DNA of 64,000 nt from Streptomyces sp. MspMP-M5 (GTDB lineage: Bacteria; Actinomycetota; Actinomycetes; Streptomycetales; Streptomycetaceae): contig NZ_KB891854.1 in assembly GCF_000373585.1 (NCBI RefSeq), positions 1-64,000 of the forward strand. The letters run 5' to 3'. Position 1 is the stretch's first letter; every line of letters begins with the position of its first letter. The notes beneath the pieces were generated by a model, which had not been told where the DNA came from, made no database searches, and saw only the letters and a list, made by a program, of their open reading frames with translations. The translations under genes and the position numbers were made by a program. Of this stretch, positions 25,440-34,460 are shown piece by piece.

Positions 25440-25907
25440 ATGAGTGATGCCACCGAGCGCCCCGCCGACCGCCGCGCCGAGCCGGACGCCGACGCCTGGA
25501 AGACGGCCTGCGCCGAGGACCTCGCCGCGGAACAGGCCCGCCGCCGGGCCGAGTACGGCCCCCAGCCGGGCACCGCCGCCGAGGAGCTGCGCCGGCTCGC
25601 CGAGGCGGTGACCGACAAGCTCGCCGCCATCCAACTGCCCGGCGCGCTCGGCGGGATCGCCGCCGGCGGCGGCGAGCTGCTGCGGCAGGCCAAGGCCGCC
25701 GTCGAGCCGGTCATCGAGCGCAACCCCGACGTCTTCGACCACCTCGCCGCGGCCGGCTCCGAGCTGCTCGCCGCCTACCGCTCCGCCGTGGCGGGCAGCG
25801 AGCGCCGCTGGACCCGCGACACCGGCCCGGCCGACCGCCCCGAGGGCCCGGCCGCCGACCCGCGCGACGACGGCCCGGCCGGCACCGAGCGCATCGACCT
25901 CGACTGA
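25440..25907 (+). CDS. Conserved actinobacterial protein (DUF5304-like), function unknown
   Basis: 155 residues, acidic and alanine-rich, without signal or membrane segment. A helical core around EELRRLAEAVTDKLAAIQLPG and AKAAVEPVIERNPDVFDHLAAAGSELLAAYRSAV is flanked by disordered termini. It follows the ArsA-like gene by about 100 bases and precedes glkA. From memory this position is conserved in Streptomyces, and I believe the family is DUF5304, but that label was not checked. ATG 25440 lies after GGAGTCCGCC. Confidence 0.65.
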   Translation: MSDATERPADRRAEPDADAWKTACAEDLAAEQARRRAEYGPQPGTAAEELRRLAEAVTDKLAAIQLPGALGGIAAGGGELLRQAKAAVEPVIERNPDVFDHLAAAGSELLAAYRSAVAGSERRWTRDTGPADRPEGPAADPRDDGPAGTERIDLD

Positions 25908-26037
25908 CGCCCGCCGCCCGCGGCCGGCGTCAGATCCCCCGCGATCCCCCGCCCCGGCGGCCCTGACCGGCGGGGAAGCTCCCGCTGCCTCCGGTACGGT
26001 GGGTCCCGGCGGGGTTCGAGCGAAAACTGAGGGACAC

Positions 26038-26979
26038 ATGGGACTCACCATCGGCGTCGACATCGGCGGCACGAAGATCGCGGCCGGCGTGGTCGACGAA
26101 GAGGGTTCGATCCTTGAGACGTGCAAGGTAGCGACCCCGCAAGGCCCCGATGCGCTGACCGAGGCCATCGCGGACGCCGTCCGCACCGTCGGAGCCGGCC
26201 ACCACGTCGAGGCCGTCGGCATCGGCGCCGCCGGCTACGTCGACGAGAAGCGGGCCACGGTGCTGTTCGCCCCGAACATCAACTGGCGCCACGAGCCGCT
26301 CAAGGACAAGGTCGAGCAGCGCGTCGGCCTCCCCGTCGTCGTCGAGAACGACGCCAACGCCGCGGCCTGGGGCGAGTACCGCTTCGGCGCCGGCCAGGGC
26401 CACAGCGACGTCATCTGCATCACCCTCGGCACGGGCCTGGGCGGCGGCATCATCATCGGCAACAAGCTCCGCCGCGGCCGCTTCGGCGTCGCCGCCGAGT
26501 TCGGCCACATCCGGGTCGTCCCCGACGGCCTGCTCTGTGGCTGCGGCAGCCAGGGCTGCTGGGAGCAGTACGCCTCCGGCCGCGCCCTGCTGCGCTATGC
26601 CCGGCAGCGCGCCTTCGCCACCCCCGAGAACGCCGAGATCCTGCTGGCGCTCGGCGACGGCACCCCCGAGGGCGTCGAGGGCCGGCACATCAGCGCCGCC
26701 GCCCGCCAGGGCGACCTGGTCGCCATCGACTCCTTCCGCGAACTGGCCCGCTGGGCCGGCGCCGGCCTCGCCGACCTGGCCTCGCTCTTCGACCCCTCGG
26801 CCTTCATCGTCGGCGGCGGCGTCTCGGACGAGGGCGAGCTGGTCCTCGACCCGATCCGCAAGTCCTTCCGGCGCTGGCTCGTCGGCAGCCAGTGGCGGCC
26901 GCACGCCCAGGTGCTCGCCGCCCAACTCGGCGGCAAGGCCGGGCTGGTCGGCGCCGCCGACCTGGCGCGCCAGGGCTGA
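26038..26979 (+). CDS. glkA: ROK-family glucokinase
   Basis: 313-residue ATP-dependent glucokinase that feeds glycolysis and, in Streptomyces, is also needed for glucose repression. The phosphate-binding GVDIGGTKIAAGV is at the N-terminus; VENDANAAAWGE holds the catalytic aspartate; the ROK zinc site is CGCGSQGCWEQYASG; and a second glycine-rich block LGTGLGGGIIIG is present. ATG 26038 follows GAGGGACAC. The next gene starts six bases after its stop. Length and motifs are complete. Confidence 0.95.
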   Translation: MGLTIGVDIGGTKIAAGVVDEEGSILETCKVATPQGPDALTEAIADAVRTVGAGHHVEAVGIGAAGYVDEKRATVLFAPNINWRHEPLKDKVEQRVGLPVVVENDANAAAWGEYRFGAGQGHSDVICITLGTGLGGGIIIGNKLRRGRFGVAAEFGHIRVVPDGLLCGCGSQGCWEQYASGRALLRYARQRAFATPENAEILLALGDGTPEGVEGRHISAAARQGDLVAIDSFRELARWAGAGLADLASLFDPSAFIVGGGVSDEGELVLDPIRKSFRRWLVGSQWRPHAQVLAAQLGGKAGLVGAADLARQG

Positions 26980-26984
26980 CGCGG

Positions 26985-27746
26985 ATGGCGGCGGAGCGCT
27001 CCGGACTCGCGCCCTCGGCCACGGAGGCCGACGGCAGCGCGGTCGTCCGGGTGCTCAGCTACAACATCCGCTCCCTGCGCGACGATCGGGCGGCGCTGGC
27101 CCGGGTCATCCGGGCCTGCGCCCCCGATCTCGTCCTCGTCCAGGAGGCGCCGCGCTTCTTCCGCTGGCGCAAGGCCGCCGAGCGCCTGGCCCGGGCGAGC
27201 GGCCTGATGTACGTCACCGGTGGCGCCACCACCGCGGGCCCGATGATCCTCGCCCGGCTCCGCGCCCACGTGGAGCGCACCGAGGACGTCCTGCTGCCCC
27301 GTACCCCCGGCCTGCACCAGCGGGGCCTGGCCACCGCCGTGCTGCGCTTCGCCGGGGCCCGGCTCGGGGTCGTCAGCTGCCACCTCAGCCTCGACGCCCG
27401 GGAGCGGTACGGCCAGGCCGGGCTGCTGCTGGAGCGGGTCGCCGGGCTGGGCGTGCCGCACGCGGTGGTCGGCGGCGACCTCAACGAGCGGCCGGACGGC
27501 CGGAGTTTCCGGCGGATCGCCGGGGCGCTCCGGGACGGCTGGGCGGCCGAGCCGTGGGGCGGGGAGTTCACCTCCACGCCGCACGCACCGCGGCAGCGGA
27601 TCGACGCGCTGTTCACCACTGGTGGCGTCGAGGTGCTCGGCTGCGGTGTGCCGTACGACCTGCCGGGCCTGCGGGCGGCCGATCTGCTGGCCGCCTCGGA
27701 CCATCTGCCGGTGCTGGCGGCCCTGCGGGTGCCGGCCGGCGGCTGA
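26985..27746 (+). CDS. Endonuclease/exonuclease/phosphatase (EEP) family hydrolase
   Basis: 253-residue EEP-fold hydrolase. The blocks SYNIRSLR (Asn), VLVQEAPRFF (catalytic Glu), GGDLNERPDG (Asp/Asn) and ASDHLPVLA (final Asp-His) are all present, so it should be active on a phosphodiester or phosphoester such as a nucleic acid or phospholipid. No signal peptide is seen, so the product is probably cytoplasmic. It starts six bases after glkA and is probably in the same transcript. Substrate cannot be assigned. Confidence 0.85.
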   Translation: MAAERSGLAPSATEADGSAVVRVLSYNIRSLRDDRAALARVIRACAPDLVLVQEAPRFFRWRKAAERLARASGLMYVTGGATTAGPMILARLRAHVERTEDVLLPRTPGLHQRGLATAVLRFAGARLGVVSCHLSLDARERYGQAGLLLERVAGLGVPHAVVGGDLNERPDGRSFRRIAGALRDGWAAEPWGGEFTSTPHAPRQRIDALFTTGGVEVLGCGVPYDLPGLRAADLLAASDHLPVLAALRVPAGG

Positions 27747-27760
27747 CCGGCCGGCAGTCC

Positions 27761-28306
27761 TCAGACCACCGCGCCGCCGCCCGGCAGGTCCTCGTCGTCG
27801 TCCCGGTCGTTGCCCATCCGCGCGAAGAGGGTGGCCAGGCCGCCCAGGAAGCCGCCGATGCCCGGCACCGCGATCCACCAGGTGACCGGCTGCTGGAGGA
27901 CGACCGCGCCGACCAGCAGCAGCGGACCGCCCAGGGCCGCGATCCAGGCGAACTTGGTGGTGGTGTCGGCGCTCGGCAGCGGCGGCGGCTCGGGCGGGGT
28001 GAAGTGGCCCTCGTCGGTCTCGTCGAAGTCGTCGTCGGAGGGCTTCTCGGGGGCCCAGTCGCGCGGCCCCACGCCGGGGGCGTAGACCACGAAGCTGCCG
28101 GGGCGCGGCGGCGGACCGTCGCCGGGCGTGCCGTCACCGGGGCGCGCGGCGGGGGCCTCCGGGGCGTCGCCGTCCGCCGGCGCGCGGTCCGGGCGCTCCC
28201 CGGTCGCCGGGAACTCCGGCCGCTCGCCGTACCCCGCGACGATCTCGGCCCACGCGGCCTCCTCGTCCAGCGGGTCCCGGGGATCGCGGGGGCTACGCTC
28301 CGCCAC
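27761..28306 (-). CDS. Membrane protein with long charged N-terminal region, unknown function
   Basis: 181 residues. The first ~115 are acidic, proline-rich and probably disordered and cytoplasmic (PSDDDFDETDEGHFTPPEPPPLP). Two hydrophobic helices follow (FAWIAALGGPLLLVGAVVL and WWIAVPGIGGFLGGLATLF) and a short acidic tail. Its start overlaps the end of the alpha/beta hydrolase gene by 14 bases, so it is the second gene of that leftward pair. It resembles other actinobacterial short two-helix proteins but I do not recognise a family. Confidence 0.7.
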   Translation of the reverse strand: MAERSPRDPRDPLDEEAAWAEIVAGYGERPEFPATGERPDRAPADGDAPEAPAARPGDGTPGDGPPPRPGSFVVYAPGVGPRDWAPEKPSDDDFDETDEGHFTPPEPPPLPSADTTTKFAWIAALGGPLLLVGAVVLQQPVTWWIAVPGIGGFLGGLATLFARMGNDRDDDEDLPGGGAVV

Positions 28307-29090
28307 GGGCCGCCGCCCCCTCCTCGGCCGCCTCCGGCCGGGCCTCCGGGGCGAGCCGGGTGATGAAGTCGTGGGTGTCCTGGAAGATCCGCTCCGCGTC
28401 GTGGTCGAGCGTGGCGACGTGGTAGCTGCGCTCCAGCAGGACGTGCCGGACGTCGGTGGAGGAGACCCGGCCGAGGATGCGCTCGGAGTCGACGGGCGGG
28501 ACGACGTGGTCCTGCCGGCTGGTCAGCACCAGCAACGGCTGGGTGACGCGCGGGAGTTCGGCGTCGACCAGCTGGAAGAACCGCCGCAGCGAGTGCGCGG
28601 CGTGCAGCGGCACCCGGTCATAACCCACCTCCGCCGCACCGGGCTTGGCGATGTCGCTGGCGATGCCCTTCGTCGAGCGGACGACGTGCCGCAGCGCCGG
28701 CAGCAGCGGCGCCGCCCTGTCGTGGACCCTGTTGCCCGGGTTGACCAGGGCGACGCCGCTGAGGGTGTCGCCGTGCCGGGCGGCCAGCCGCAGGGCCAGC
28801 GCGCCGCCCATGGACAGTCCGCAGACGAAGACCTTGGCGCAGCGCCCGGCCAGTGCGCGCAGCTCGCGGTCGACCTCGGCGTACCAGTCCTGCCAGGTGG
28901 TGAGCTGCATGTCCTCCCAGCGCGTGCCGTGGCCGGGCAGCAGCGGGACGGTGACGCTCAGGCCCCGGTCGGCCAGATACTCGGCCCAGGGGCGGACGGA
29001 CTGCGGGGAGCCGGTGAAGCCGTGGCAGACGAGGACGCCGACGTCTCCGCCGTCGCGGCGGAACGGCTCGGCTCCGGGGAGGAGCGGCAC
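28293..29090 (-). CDS. Alpha/beta hydrolase (carboxylesterase/monoglyceride-lipase-like)
   Basis: 265-residue serine hydrolase resembling Est30/monoacylglycerol lipase. The oxyanion HGFTGSP motif is near residue 23, the nucleophile lies in CGLSMGGALAL, the acid in LTSRQDHVVP and the histidine in LLERSYHVATLDHD. No signal peptide is visible. The GTG start at 29090 is used. The neighbour across the 220-base divergent region is a lysophosphatidate acyltransferase, so a lipid substrate is reasonable but unproven. The downstream membrane protein gene overlaps its end. Confidence 0.88.
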   Translation of the reverse strand: MPLLPGAEPFRRDGGDVGVLVCHGFTGSPQSVRPWAEYLADRGLSVTVPLLPGHGTRWEDMQLTTWQDWYAEVDRELRALAGRCAKVFVCGLSMGGALALRLAARHGDTLSGVALVNPGNRVHDRAAPLLPALRHVVRSTKGIASDIAKPGAAEVGYDRVPLHAAHSLRRFFQLVDAELPRVTQPLLVLTSRQDHVVPPVDSERILGRVSSTDVRHVLLERSYHVATLDHDAERIFQDTHDFITRLAPEARPEAAEEGAAARGGA

Positions 29091-29311
29091 CGGGGGACTC
29101 CGATCGGTGAGAGGGCTCGCGGGTTACCTCAGGGTACGCGGAGTGACCGCGGCGGGGGTAGGGCCATGGCCCGGCCGGGGGCGCGGACGCCCATGGAGAC
29201 CGCCCCGCGCACGGCCTCCGGCGGGCCCGTACGCCGTCGCGTGGCTCGCCGCGGCCCCCGGCGCGCCGCGCGGGGGTTAAGGTCAGTGCGTCAGACACAG
29301 GAGGCAGTCGG

Positions 29312-30034
29312 TTGATCTACGGCGCAATGAAGTTTTCCATCGGCGGTCCGCTGAGGCTCGCGTTCCGTCCCTGGGTGGAAGGCATCGAGAACGTTCCCGC
29401 CGAGGGCCCGGCGATCCTCGCGAGCAACCATCTGTCCTTCTCGGACTCGTTCTTCCTGCCCGCGGTGCTCGACCGCAAGGTCACCTTCATCGCCAAGGCC
29501 GAGTACTTCACCTCCCCGGGCGTGAAGGGGAAGCTCACCGCCGCGTTCTTCAAGGGCGTGGGGCAGCTCCCGGTCGACCGCTCGGGCGCCCGCGGCGCCG
29601 GCGAGGCCGCCATCAAGAGCGGTATCGAGGTGCTGGAGCGCGGCGAGCTGTTCGGCATCTACCCGGAGGGCACCCGCTCCCCGGACGGGCGGCTCTACCG
29701 CGGCAAGCCGGGCGGCCTGGCGCGGGTGGCGCTGGCCACCGGGGCACCGGTCATCCCGGTGGCGATGATCGACACCGAGAAGGTGCAGCCGCCCGGCAAG
29801 GTCCTGCCCAAGATGGTCCGGCCCGGCATCCGGATCGGCAAGCCGCTGGACTTCAGCCGCTACCAGGGCATGGAGGGCGACCGCTACATCCTGCGCTCGA
29901 TCACCGACGAGGTGATGTACGAGATCATGAAGCTCTCCGGCCAGGAGTACGTCGACATCTACGCGACCGCGGCCAAGCGGCAGATCGCCGAGGCGGCCAA
30001 GGCCGCGGAGGCGCAGAAGAAGGCCGGGGCGTAG
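29312..30034 (+). CDS. 1-acyl-sn-glycerol-3-phosphate acyltransferase (PlsC-like)
   Basis: 240-residue acyltransferase converting lysophosphatidate to phosphatidate, or a relative acting on another lysolipid. The HX4D motif is NHLSFSDS and the phosphate-binding block is IYPEGTRSPDGRL; a third block VIPVAMIDT follows. The C-terminus is lysine/alanine-rich. A TTG start at 29312 is chosen because AGGAGG is well placed before it; ATG 29327 lies further in. It precedes a two-component pair by about 100 bases without obvious coupling. Confidence 0.92.
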   Translation: MIYGAMKFSIGGPLRLAFRPWVEGIENVPAEGPAILASNHLSFSDSFFLPAVLDRKVTFIAKAEYFTSPGVKGKLTAAFFKGVGQLPVDRSGARGAGEAAIKSGIEVLERGELFGIYPEGTRSPDGRLYRGKPGGLARVALATGAPVIPVAMIDTEKVQPPGKVLPKMVRPGIRIGKPLDFSRYQGMEGDRYILRSITDEVMYEIMKLSGQEYVDIYATAAKRQIAEAAKAAEAQKKAGA

Positions 30035-30135
30035 GCCCTCTCGCGCGGCGCGGGGTCGTTCGGGCCACCGCCGGGGAAACGGGACGGACGAGCCGAGACC
30101 GGGGCGGGGCGGCCCCGTTGAGGGGTGGGGCCGGC

Positions 30136-31446
30136 ATGACGGATGCCGACACGGACGACATACGGACGACGGGCGACGGCGCCGGGGGCGGCCGCGGCGC
30201 ACGGCCGGGCGGCCCCCCGAAGGCGCTGCGGATGTCCGTCGAGCTGCCGCTGTGGCGGGCGCTCACCGGCTACCGCATCCTGACCCTGGTCTACGTCCTG
30301 GGCCTGTTCGCGGTCGCCTACCCGCGCTACGCGCACCCGCTGGGCGGCGCCGCCTACATGGCCGCGCTCACCCTCTGGACGGCGCTGACCTGGCGCCGGA
30401 CGACGTCCGCCGAGCGCTGCACCCGGCAGTTCCTCCTCGGCGACCTTGGTTTCGCGGTCGGCGGCATCCTGCTGACGTCGCTGATCGACACCCAGGCCCG
30501 CATCATGGGCGGCGCCCCGACGCTGCCGTCCATCTGGGCGGCGGGGGCGGTACTGGGCTTCGCCATCAAGGGCGGCTGGCGGTGGGCCGCGGTGGCCTCC
30601 AGCATCGTGGCGGCGGCCAACCTCGTCGAGCGCCAGGCGCTGGCCCGGGACACCGTCCACAACGTGGTGCTGGTGTGGGTGGCCAGCGTCGCCATCGGCT
30701 ATGTCGTCGAGGTGGCCCGGGCCAGTGAGCGCACCCTGGCCCGCGCCCTCCAGATCGAGGCCGCCACCCGCGAGCGGGAGCGGCTGGCCCGCGACATCCA
30801 CGACAGCGTGCTGCAGGTGCTCGCCATGGTGCAGCGGCGCGGCGCCGCGATCGGCGGCGAGGCGGCCGAGCTGGGCCGGATGGCCGGCGAACAGGAGGTG
30901 GCGCTGCGCACCCTGGTCGCCGGCGGACCGGTGCCCCGGCAGCGGACGGCGGCCGACGCCGCGGAGGGCGCCGCGGTCCCGGCCGGCCCGGCGGTCCCCG
31001 GCCCGCCGCCGGGCGGCCCCTGCGACCTGATGGCGCTGCTCGCCCCGCACGCCGGGGCCGGGGTGGCGCTCTCCGGCCCGGGCACCCCGGTCGGGCTGCC
31101 GGCCGCCGCCGCGGGGGAGCTGGCCGCCGCTGTCGGTGCCGCGTTGGACAATGTCCGGGTGCACGTGGGGGCCGACGCCCGCGCGTGGATCCTGGTGGAG
31201 GACGAACCGGACGCGGTGCTGGTGACGGTGCGCGACGAGGGCCCCGGCATCCCCGAGGGGCGGCTCGCCGCGGCCGAGCGCGAGGGCCGCCTCGGGGTGG
31301 CCCTGTCGATCCGCGGCCGGCTGCGGGAGCTGGGCGGCAGCGCCGAGTGGATCTCGGTCCCCGGCCAGGGCACGGAAGTGGAGCTGAAGGTTCCCAAGGG
31401 CCGCGCGCCCGAGGGCGGACGACGGGGGAGGCACGGACATGAGTGA
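30136..31446 (+). CDS. Sensor histidine kinase (NarL-partner type, DUF5931-like N-terminus)
   Basis: 436 residues. The N-terminal half has five or six membrane segments (YRILTLVYVLGLFAVAYP onward) typical of the actinobacterial MacS-like family. H222 in RDIHDSVLQVLAMVQ is the phospho-acceptor of the HisKA_3 dimerisation helix, and the ATP-binding domain has ALDNVRVHV (N box) and VRDEGPGIPEGRL (G1). The stop overlaps the start of the LuxR-type regulator gene, so the two form a coupled two-component pair. The signal sensed is unknown. ATG 30136 is taken; TTG 30118 is an alternative. Confidence 0.9.
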   Translation: MTDADTDDIRTTGDGAGGGRGARPGGPPKALRMSVELPLWRALTGYRILTLVYVLGLFAVAYPRYAHPLGGAAYMAALTLWTALTWRRTTSAERCTRQFLLGDLGFAVGGILLTSLIDTQARIMGGAPTLPSIWAAGAVLGFAIKGGWRWAAVASSIVAAANLVERQALARDTVHNVVLVWVASVAIGYVVEVARASERTLARALQIEAATRERERLARDIHDSVLQVLAMVQRRGAAIGGEAAELGRMAGEQEVALRTLVAGGPVPRQRTAADAAEGAAVPAGPAVPGPPPGGPCDLMALLAPHAGAGVALSGPGTPVGLPAAAAGELAAAVGAALDNVRVHVGADARAWILVEDEPDAVLVTVRDEGPGIPEGRLAAAEREGRLGVALSIRGRLRELGGSAEWISVPGQGTEVELKVPKGRAPEGGRRGRHGHE

Positions 31447-32110
31447 CGAGACGGGCCTGCGGGTCATGGTGGTCGACGACCACCCGATGTGGCGGGACGC
31501 GGTCGCCCGGGATCTGGCGGAGGCCGGGTTCGACGTGGTGGCGACGGCCGGGGACGGGCTCCAGGCGGTGCGCCGGGCGCAGGCCGCGGCGCCCGACGTA
31601 CTGGTCCTGGACCTCAATCTGCCGGGCCTGCCCGGCGTCCAGGTGTGCAAGCAGCTGGTCGGCGGCGATCCGTCGCTGCGGGTGCTGGTGCTCTCCGCCA
31701 GCGGCGAGCACGCCGACGTCCTGGAGGCGGTGAAGTCCGGTGCCACCGGCTATCTGCTGAAGTCCGCCAGCACCGAGGAACTGCTCGACGCGGTCCGCCG
31801 CACCGCCGCCGGCGACCCGGTCTTCACCCCGGGCCTGGCCGGCCTGGTCCTCGGCGAGTACCGCCGGCTGGCGACGGAGCCGTCCCCCGCGACCGCCGAC
31901 GACCCGGGTGCCCCCCGGTTGACGGAGCGGGAGACGGAGGTGCTGCGCCTGGTCGCCAAGGGGCTCTCGTACAAGCAGATCGCCGAGCGGCTGGTCATCT
32001 CGCACCGCACGGTGCAGAACCACGTCCAGAACACCCTCGGCAAGCTCCAGTTGCACAACCGCGTCGAGCTGGTGCGCTACGCGATAGAGCGCGGCCTCGA
32101 CGGCGTCTGA
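31439..32110 (+). CDS. NarL/LuxR-family response regulator
   Basis: 223 residues: an N-terminal receiver with the acidic pair in VVDDHP, phospho-acceptor D58 in VLVLDLNLPG and the conserved lysine in GYLLKSAST; and a C-terminal LuxR-type HTH (LTERETEVLRLVAKGLSYKQIA, then VISHRTVQNHVQN). It overlaps the kinase gene by eight bases, so it is the cognate regulator. Targets are unknown; the upstream acyltransferase gene and downstream pfkA do not prove regulation. Confidence 0.93.
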   Translation: MSDETGLRVMVVDDHPMWRDAVARDLAEAGFDVVATAGDGLQAVRRAQAAAPDVLVLDLNLPGLPGVQVCKQLVGGDPSLRVLVLSASGEHADVLEAVKSGATGYLLKSASTEELLDAVRRTAAGDPVFTPGLAGLVLGEYRRLATEPSPATADDPGAPRLTERETEVLRLVAKGLSYKQIAERLVISHRTVQNHVQNTLGKLQLHNRVELVRYAIERGLDGV

Positions 32111-32300
32111 GGCGTCGGGCGTCCCCGCCGGGGCCGCGGCCGTCCGCTCGTAAGGGTGAACGCCGTGCGTCAACTCCCGTGCAGCGGACGGGATTCGGCC
32201 GCCCGCACCATCCCTGAGTGAGCCAGGTCACCATTAGCGTGGCCGACGTTAACGCTCACGGACGGCCGTACGCGGCCACGGACGGGATGAAGGTGAAGCG

Positions 32301-33329
32301 ATGCGGGTCGGAGTACTGACCGGCGGCGGCGACTGCCCGGGTCTGAACGCGGTGATCAGGGGCATCGTCCGCAAGGGCACCCAGGAGCACGGATACGAGT
32401 TCGTCGGCTTCCGGGACGGCTGGCGCGGTCCCCTGGAGGGCCACACCGTGCGGCTGGACATCCCGGCGGTGCGCGGCATCCTGCCGCGCGGCGGCACCAT
32501 CCTCGGCTCGTCGCGGACCAACCCCTTCAAGCAGGAGGACGGGGTCCGCCGGATCACGGAGACGCTCGCCAAGCAGGAGGTCGAGGCGCTGATCGCGATC
32601 GGCGGCGAGGACACCCTCGGCGTCGCCTCGCGGCTCTTCACGGAGCACGGCATCCCCTGCGTCGGCGTGCCCAAGACCATCGACAACGACCTGTCGGCCA
32701 CGGACTACACCTTCGGCTTCGACACCGCGGTCGGGGTCGCCACCGAGGCCATCGACCGGCTGCACACCACCGCCGAGTCCCACATGCGGGTCCTGGTCGT
32801 GGAGGTGATGGGCCGGCACGCCGGCTGGATCGCGCTCCACTCCGGCCTGGCCGGCGGCGCCAACGTCATCCTCATCCCGGAGCAGCGCTTCGACGTCGGC
32901 GACGTCTGCCGCTGGATCGAGTCCCGCTTCAAGGCCAGCTACGCGCCGATCGTGGTGGTCGCCGAGGGTGCCATGCCCAAGGACGGCGAGATGGTGCTCA
33001 AGGACGGCAGCACCGACTCCTTCGGGCACGTCCGGCTGTCCGGCGTCGGCGAGTGGCTGGCCAAGGAGATCGAGCAGCGCACCGGCAAGGAGGCCCGGAC
33101 CACCGTCCTCGGTCACACCCAGCGCGGCGGCACCCCCAGCGCCTTCGACCGCTGGCTGGCCACCCGCTTCGGGCTGCACGCCATCGACGCGGTGCGGGAC
33201 GCCGACTACGGCACGATGGTCGCGCTGCGTGGCACGGACATCGTCCGGGTGCCGCTGGCGGAGGCGACCGCCAAGCTGAAGACCGTCGATCCGGCGCTCT
33301 ACGCCGAGGCCGGCGTCTTCTTCGGCTGA
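32301..33329 (+). CDS. pfkA: 6-phosphofructokinase (PfkA)
   Basis: 342-residue phosphofructokinase of the actinobacterial ATP type, phosphorylating fructose 6-phosphate. GVLTGGGDCPGLNAVIRG is the nucleotide site; GGEDTLGVA, PKTIDNDLSATDYTFGFDTA (catalytic aspartate in TIDND) and EVMGRHAGWIAL are the substrate blocks. The glycine-glycine-glutamate (GGED) sequence is compatible with either ATP or PPi use; Streptomyces homologues are ATP-dependent as I recall. ATG 32301 follows GGTGAAGCG. A 12-bp hairpin at 33342-33370 ends the gene. Confidence 0.95.
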   Translation: MRVGVLTGGGDCPGLNAVIRGIVRKGTQEHGYEFVGFRDGWRGPLEGHTVRLDIPAVRGILPRGGTILGSSRTNPFKQEDGVRRITETLAKQEVEALIAIGGEDTLGVASRLFTEHGIPCVGVPKTIDNDLSATDYTFGFDTAVGVATEAIDRLHTTAESHMRVLVVEVMGRHAGWIALHSGLAGGANVILIPEQRFDVGDVCRWIESRFKASYAPIVVVAEGAMPKDGEMVLKDGSTDSFGHVRLSGVGEWLAKEIEQRTGKEARTTVLGHTQRGGTPSAFDRWLATRFGLHAIDAVRDADYGTMVALRGTDIVRVPLAEATAKLKTVDPALYAEAGVFFG

Positions 33330-33341
33330 ACTCGGCGCGCA

Positions 33342-33370
33342 CGGTGCCGCCCGCGCCCCGGGCGGCACCG
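33342..33370 (+). terminator. Terminator after pfkA
   Basis: Perfect 12-bp stem CGGTGCCGCCCG (33342-33353) with its complement at 33359-33370 and a 5-base loop, 13 bases after the pfkA stop. Confidence 0.78.
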
Positions 33371-33443
33371 CACGACGAGCGGCCGTATATTCGCCATGAC
33401 GCGACATTTCCGGCCCACCGCGGGGGAGAACGGGGAGAAGACC

Positions 33444-34460
33444 GTGGAGATCGTCGCCTTCGGCGTGCAGGCGGACGAGCGGCCGCTCCTGGAGCAGGCG
33501 TTCGCGGGCCGCCATCAGGTCCGCTGCCTGGACGTCCCCCTCAACCGCGACACCGCCCCCATCGCGCACGGCTACGAGGTCGTCTCCACCAGCGTCAACG
33601 ACGACCTGCGCGCCGAGGTGCTGCAGACCCTCGCGGCCGGCGGCACCAAGATGCTCGCCCAGCGCTCCACCGGCTTCAACAACATCGACCTGGAGGCCGC
33701 GGCCGATCTCGCCCTGACCGTCGGCCGGGTCTCCGCCTACTCGCCGTACGCGGTCGCCGAGTTCGCCTGGCTGCTGGCGCTGGCGGTGAACCGGCGGCTG
33801 GTCCCGGCCGCCCACCGCACCCGCAACTTCGACTTCCGGCTGGACGGCCTGATGGGCCGCGATCTGCACGGCCGCACGGCCGGGGTGCTCGGCACCGGCC
33901 GGATCGGCACCGCCTTCGCCCGGATCGCCCACGGCTTCGGGATGCGGCTGCTGGGCTGGGACCTCACCGAGAACCCGGAGTGCCGGGCGCTGGGCATGCA
34001 CTACGTCTCCCGGGAGCGGCTGTTCGCCGAGGCGGACCTCGTCACCCTGCACGTCCCGCTGACCGGCGACACCCGGCACCTGGTCGACGCCGCCGCGCTG
34101 GCCGCCATGAAGGACGACGCCATCCTGGTCAACTCCAGCCGCGGCGGGCTGATCGACACCGCCGCCCTGGTCGACACGCTCAAGACCGGCCGGCTCACCG
34201 GCGTCGGCCTGGACGTCTACGAGGAGGAGGCCGGGCTGTTCTTCCAGGACAAGTCCCTGGACGTCATCGGCGACGACGTCCTGGCCCGGCTGATGACCTT
34301 CGCGAACGTGCTGGTCACCTCGCACCAGGCGTACTTCACCGAGGAGGCGGTCGGCCAGATCATCGCGGCCACCGTGGCCAACGTGGAGGACCATCTGGCC
34401 GGCCGCGCCAGCGAGAACCTCCTGGTCACACGAGGACAGCTGCCAGCAGCTGCGCGGTGA
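33444..34460 (+). CDS. D-2-hydroxyacid dehydrogenase (D-lactate dehydrogenase-like)
   Basis: 338-residue NAD-dependent dehydrogenase. The Rossmann motif is GVLGTGRIGTAFARIA; the catalytic arginine lies in VNSSRGGLIDT, the glutamate in DVYEEEAG and the histidine in VLVTSHQAYFTEEA. These match fermentative D-lactate dehydrogenases better than phosphoglycerate dehydrogenases. GTG 33444 is chosen because GGGGAG ends six bases upstream and the resulting length fits the family; an in-frame ATG at 33396 has no site. The last 35 bases overlap the 3' end of the convergent trpEG gene, an antisense overlap. Confidence 0.88.
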   Translation: MEIVAFGVQADERPLLEQAFAGRHQVRCLDVPLNRDTAPIAHGYEVVSTSVNDDLRAEVLQTLAAGGTKMLAQRSTGFNNIDLEAAADLALTVGRVSAYSPYAVAEFAWLLALAVNRRLVPAAHRTRNFDFRLDGLMGRDLHGRTAGVLGTGRIGTAFARIAHGFGMRLLGWDLTENPECRALGMHYVSRERLFAEADLVTLHVPLTGDTRHLVDAAALAAMKDDAILVNSSRGGLIDTAALVDTLKTGRLTGVGLDVYEEEAGLFFQDKSLDVIGDDVLARLMTFANVLVTSHQAYFTEEAVGQIIAATVANVEDHLAGRASENLLVTRGQLPAAAR

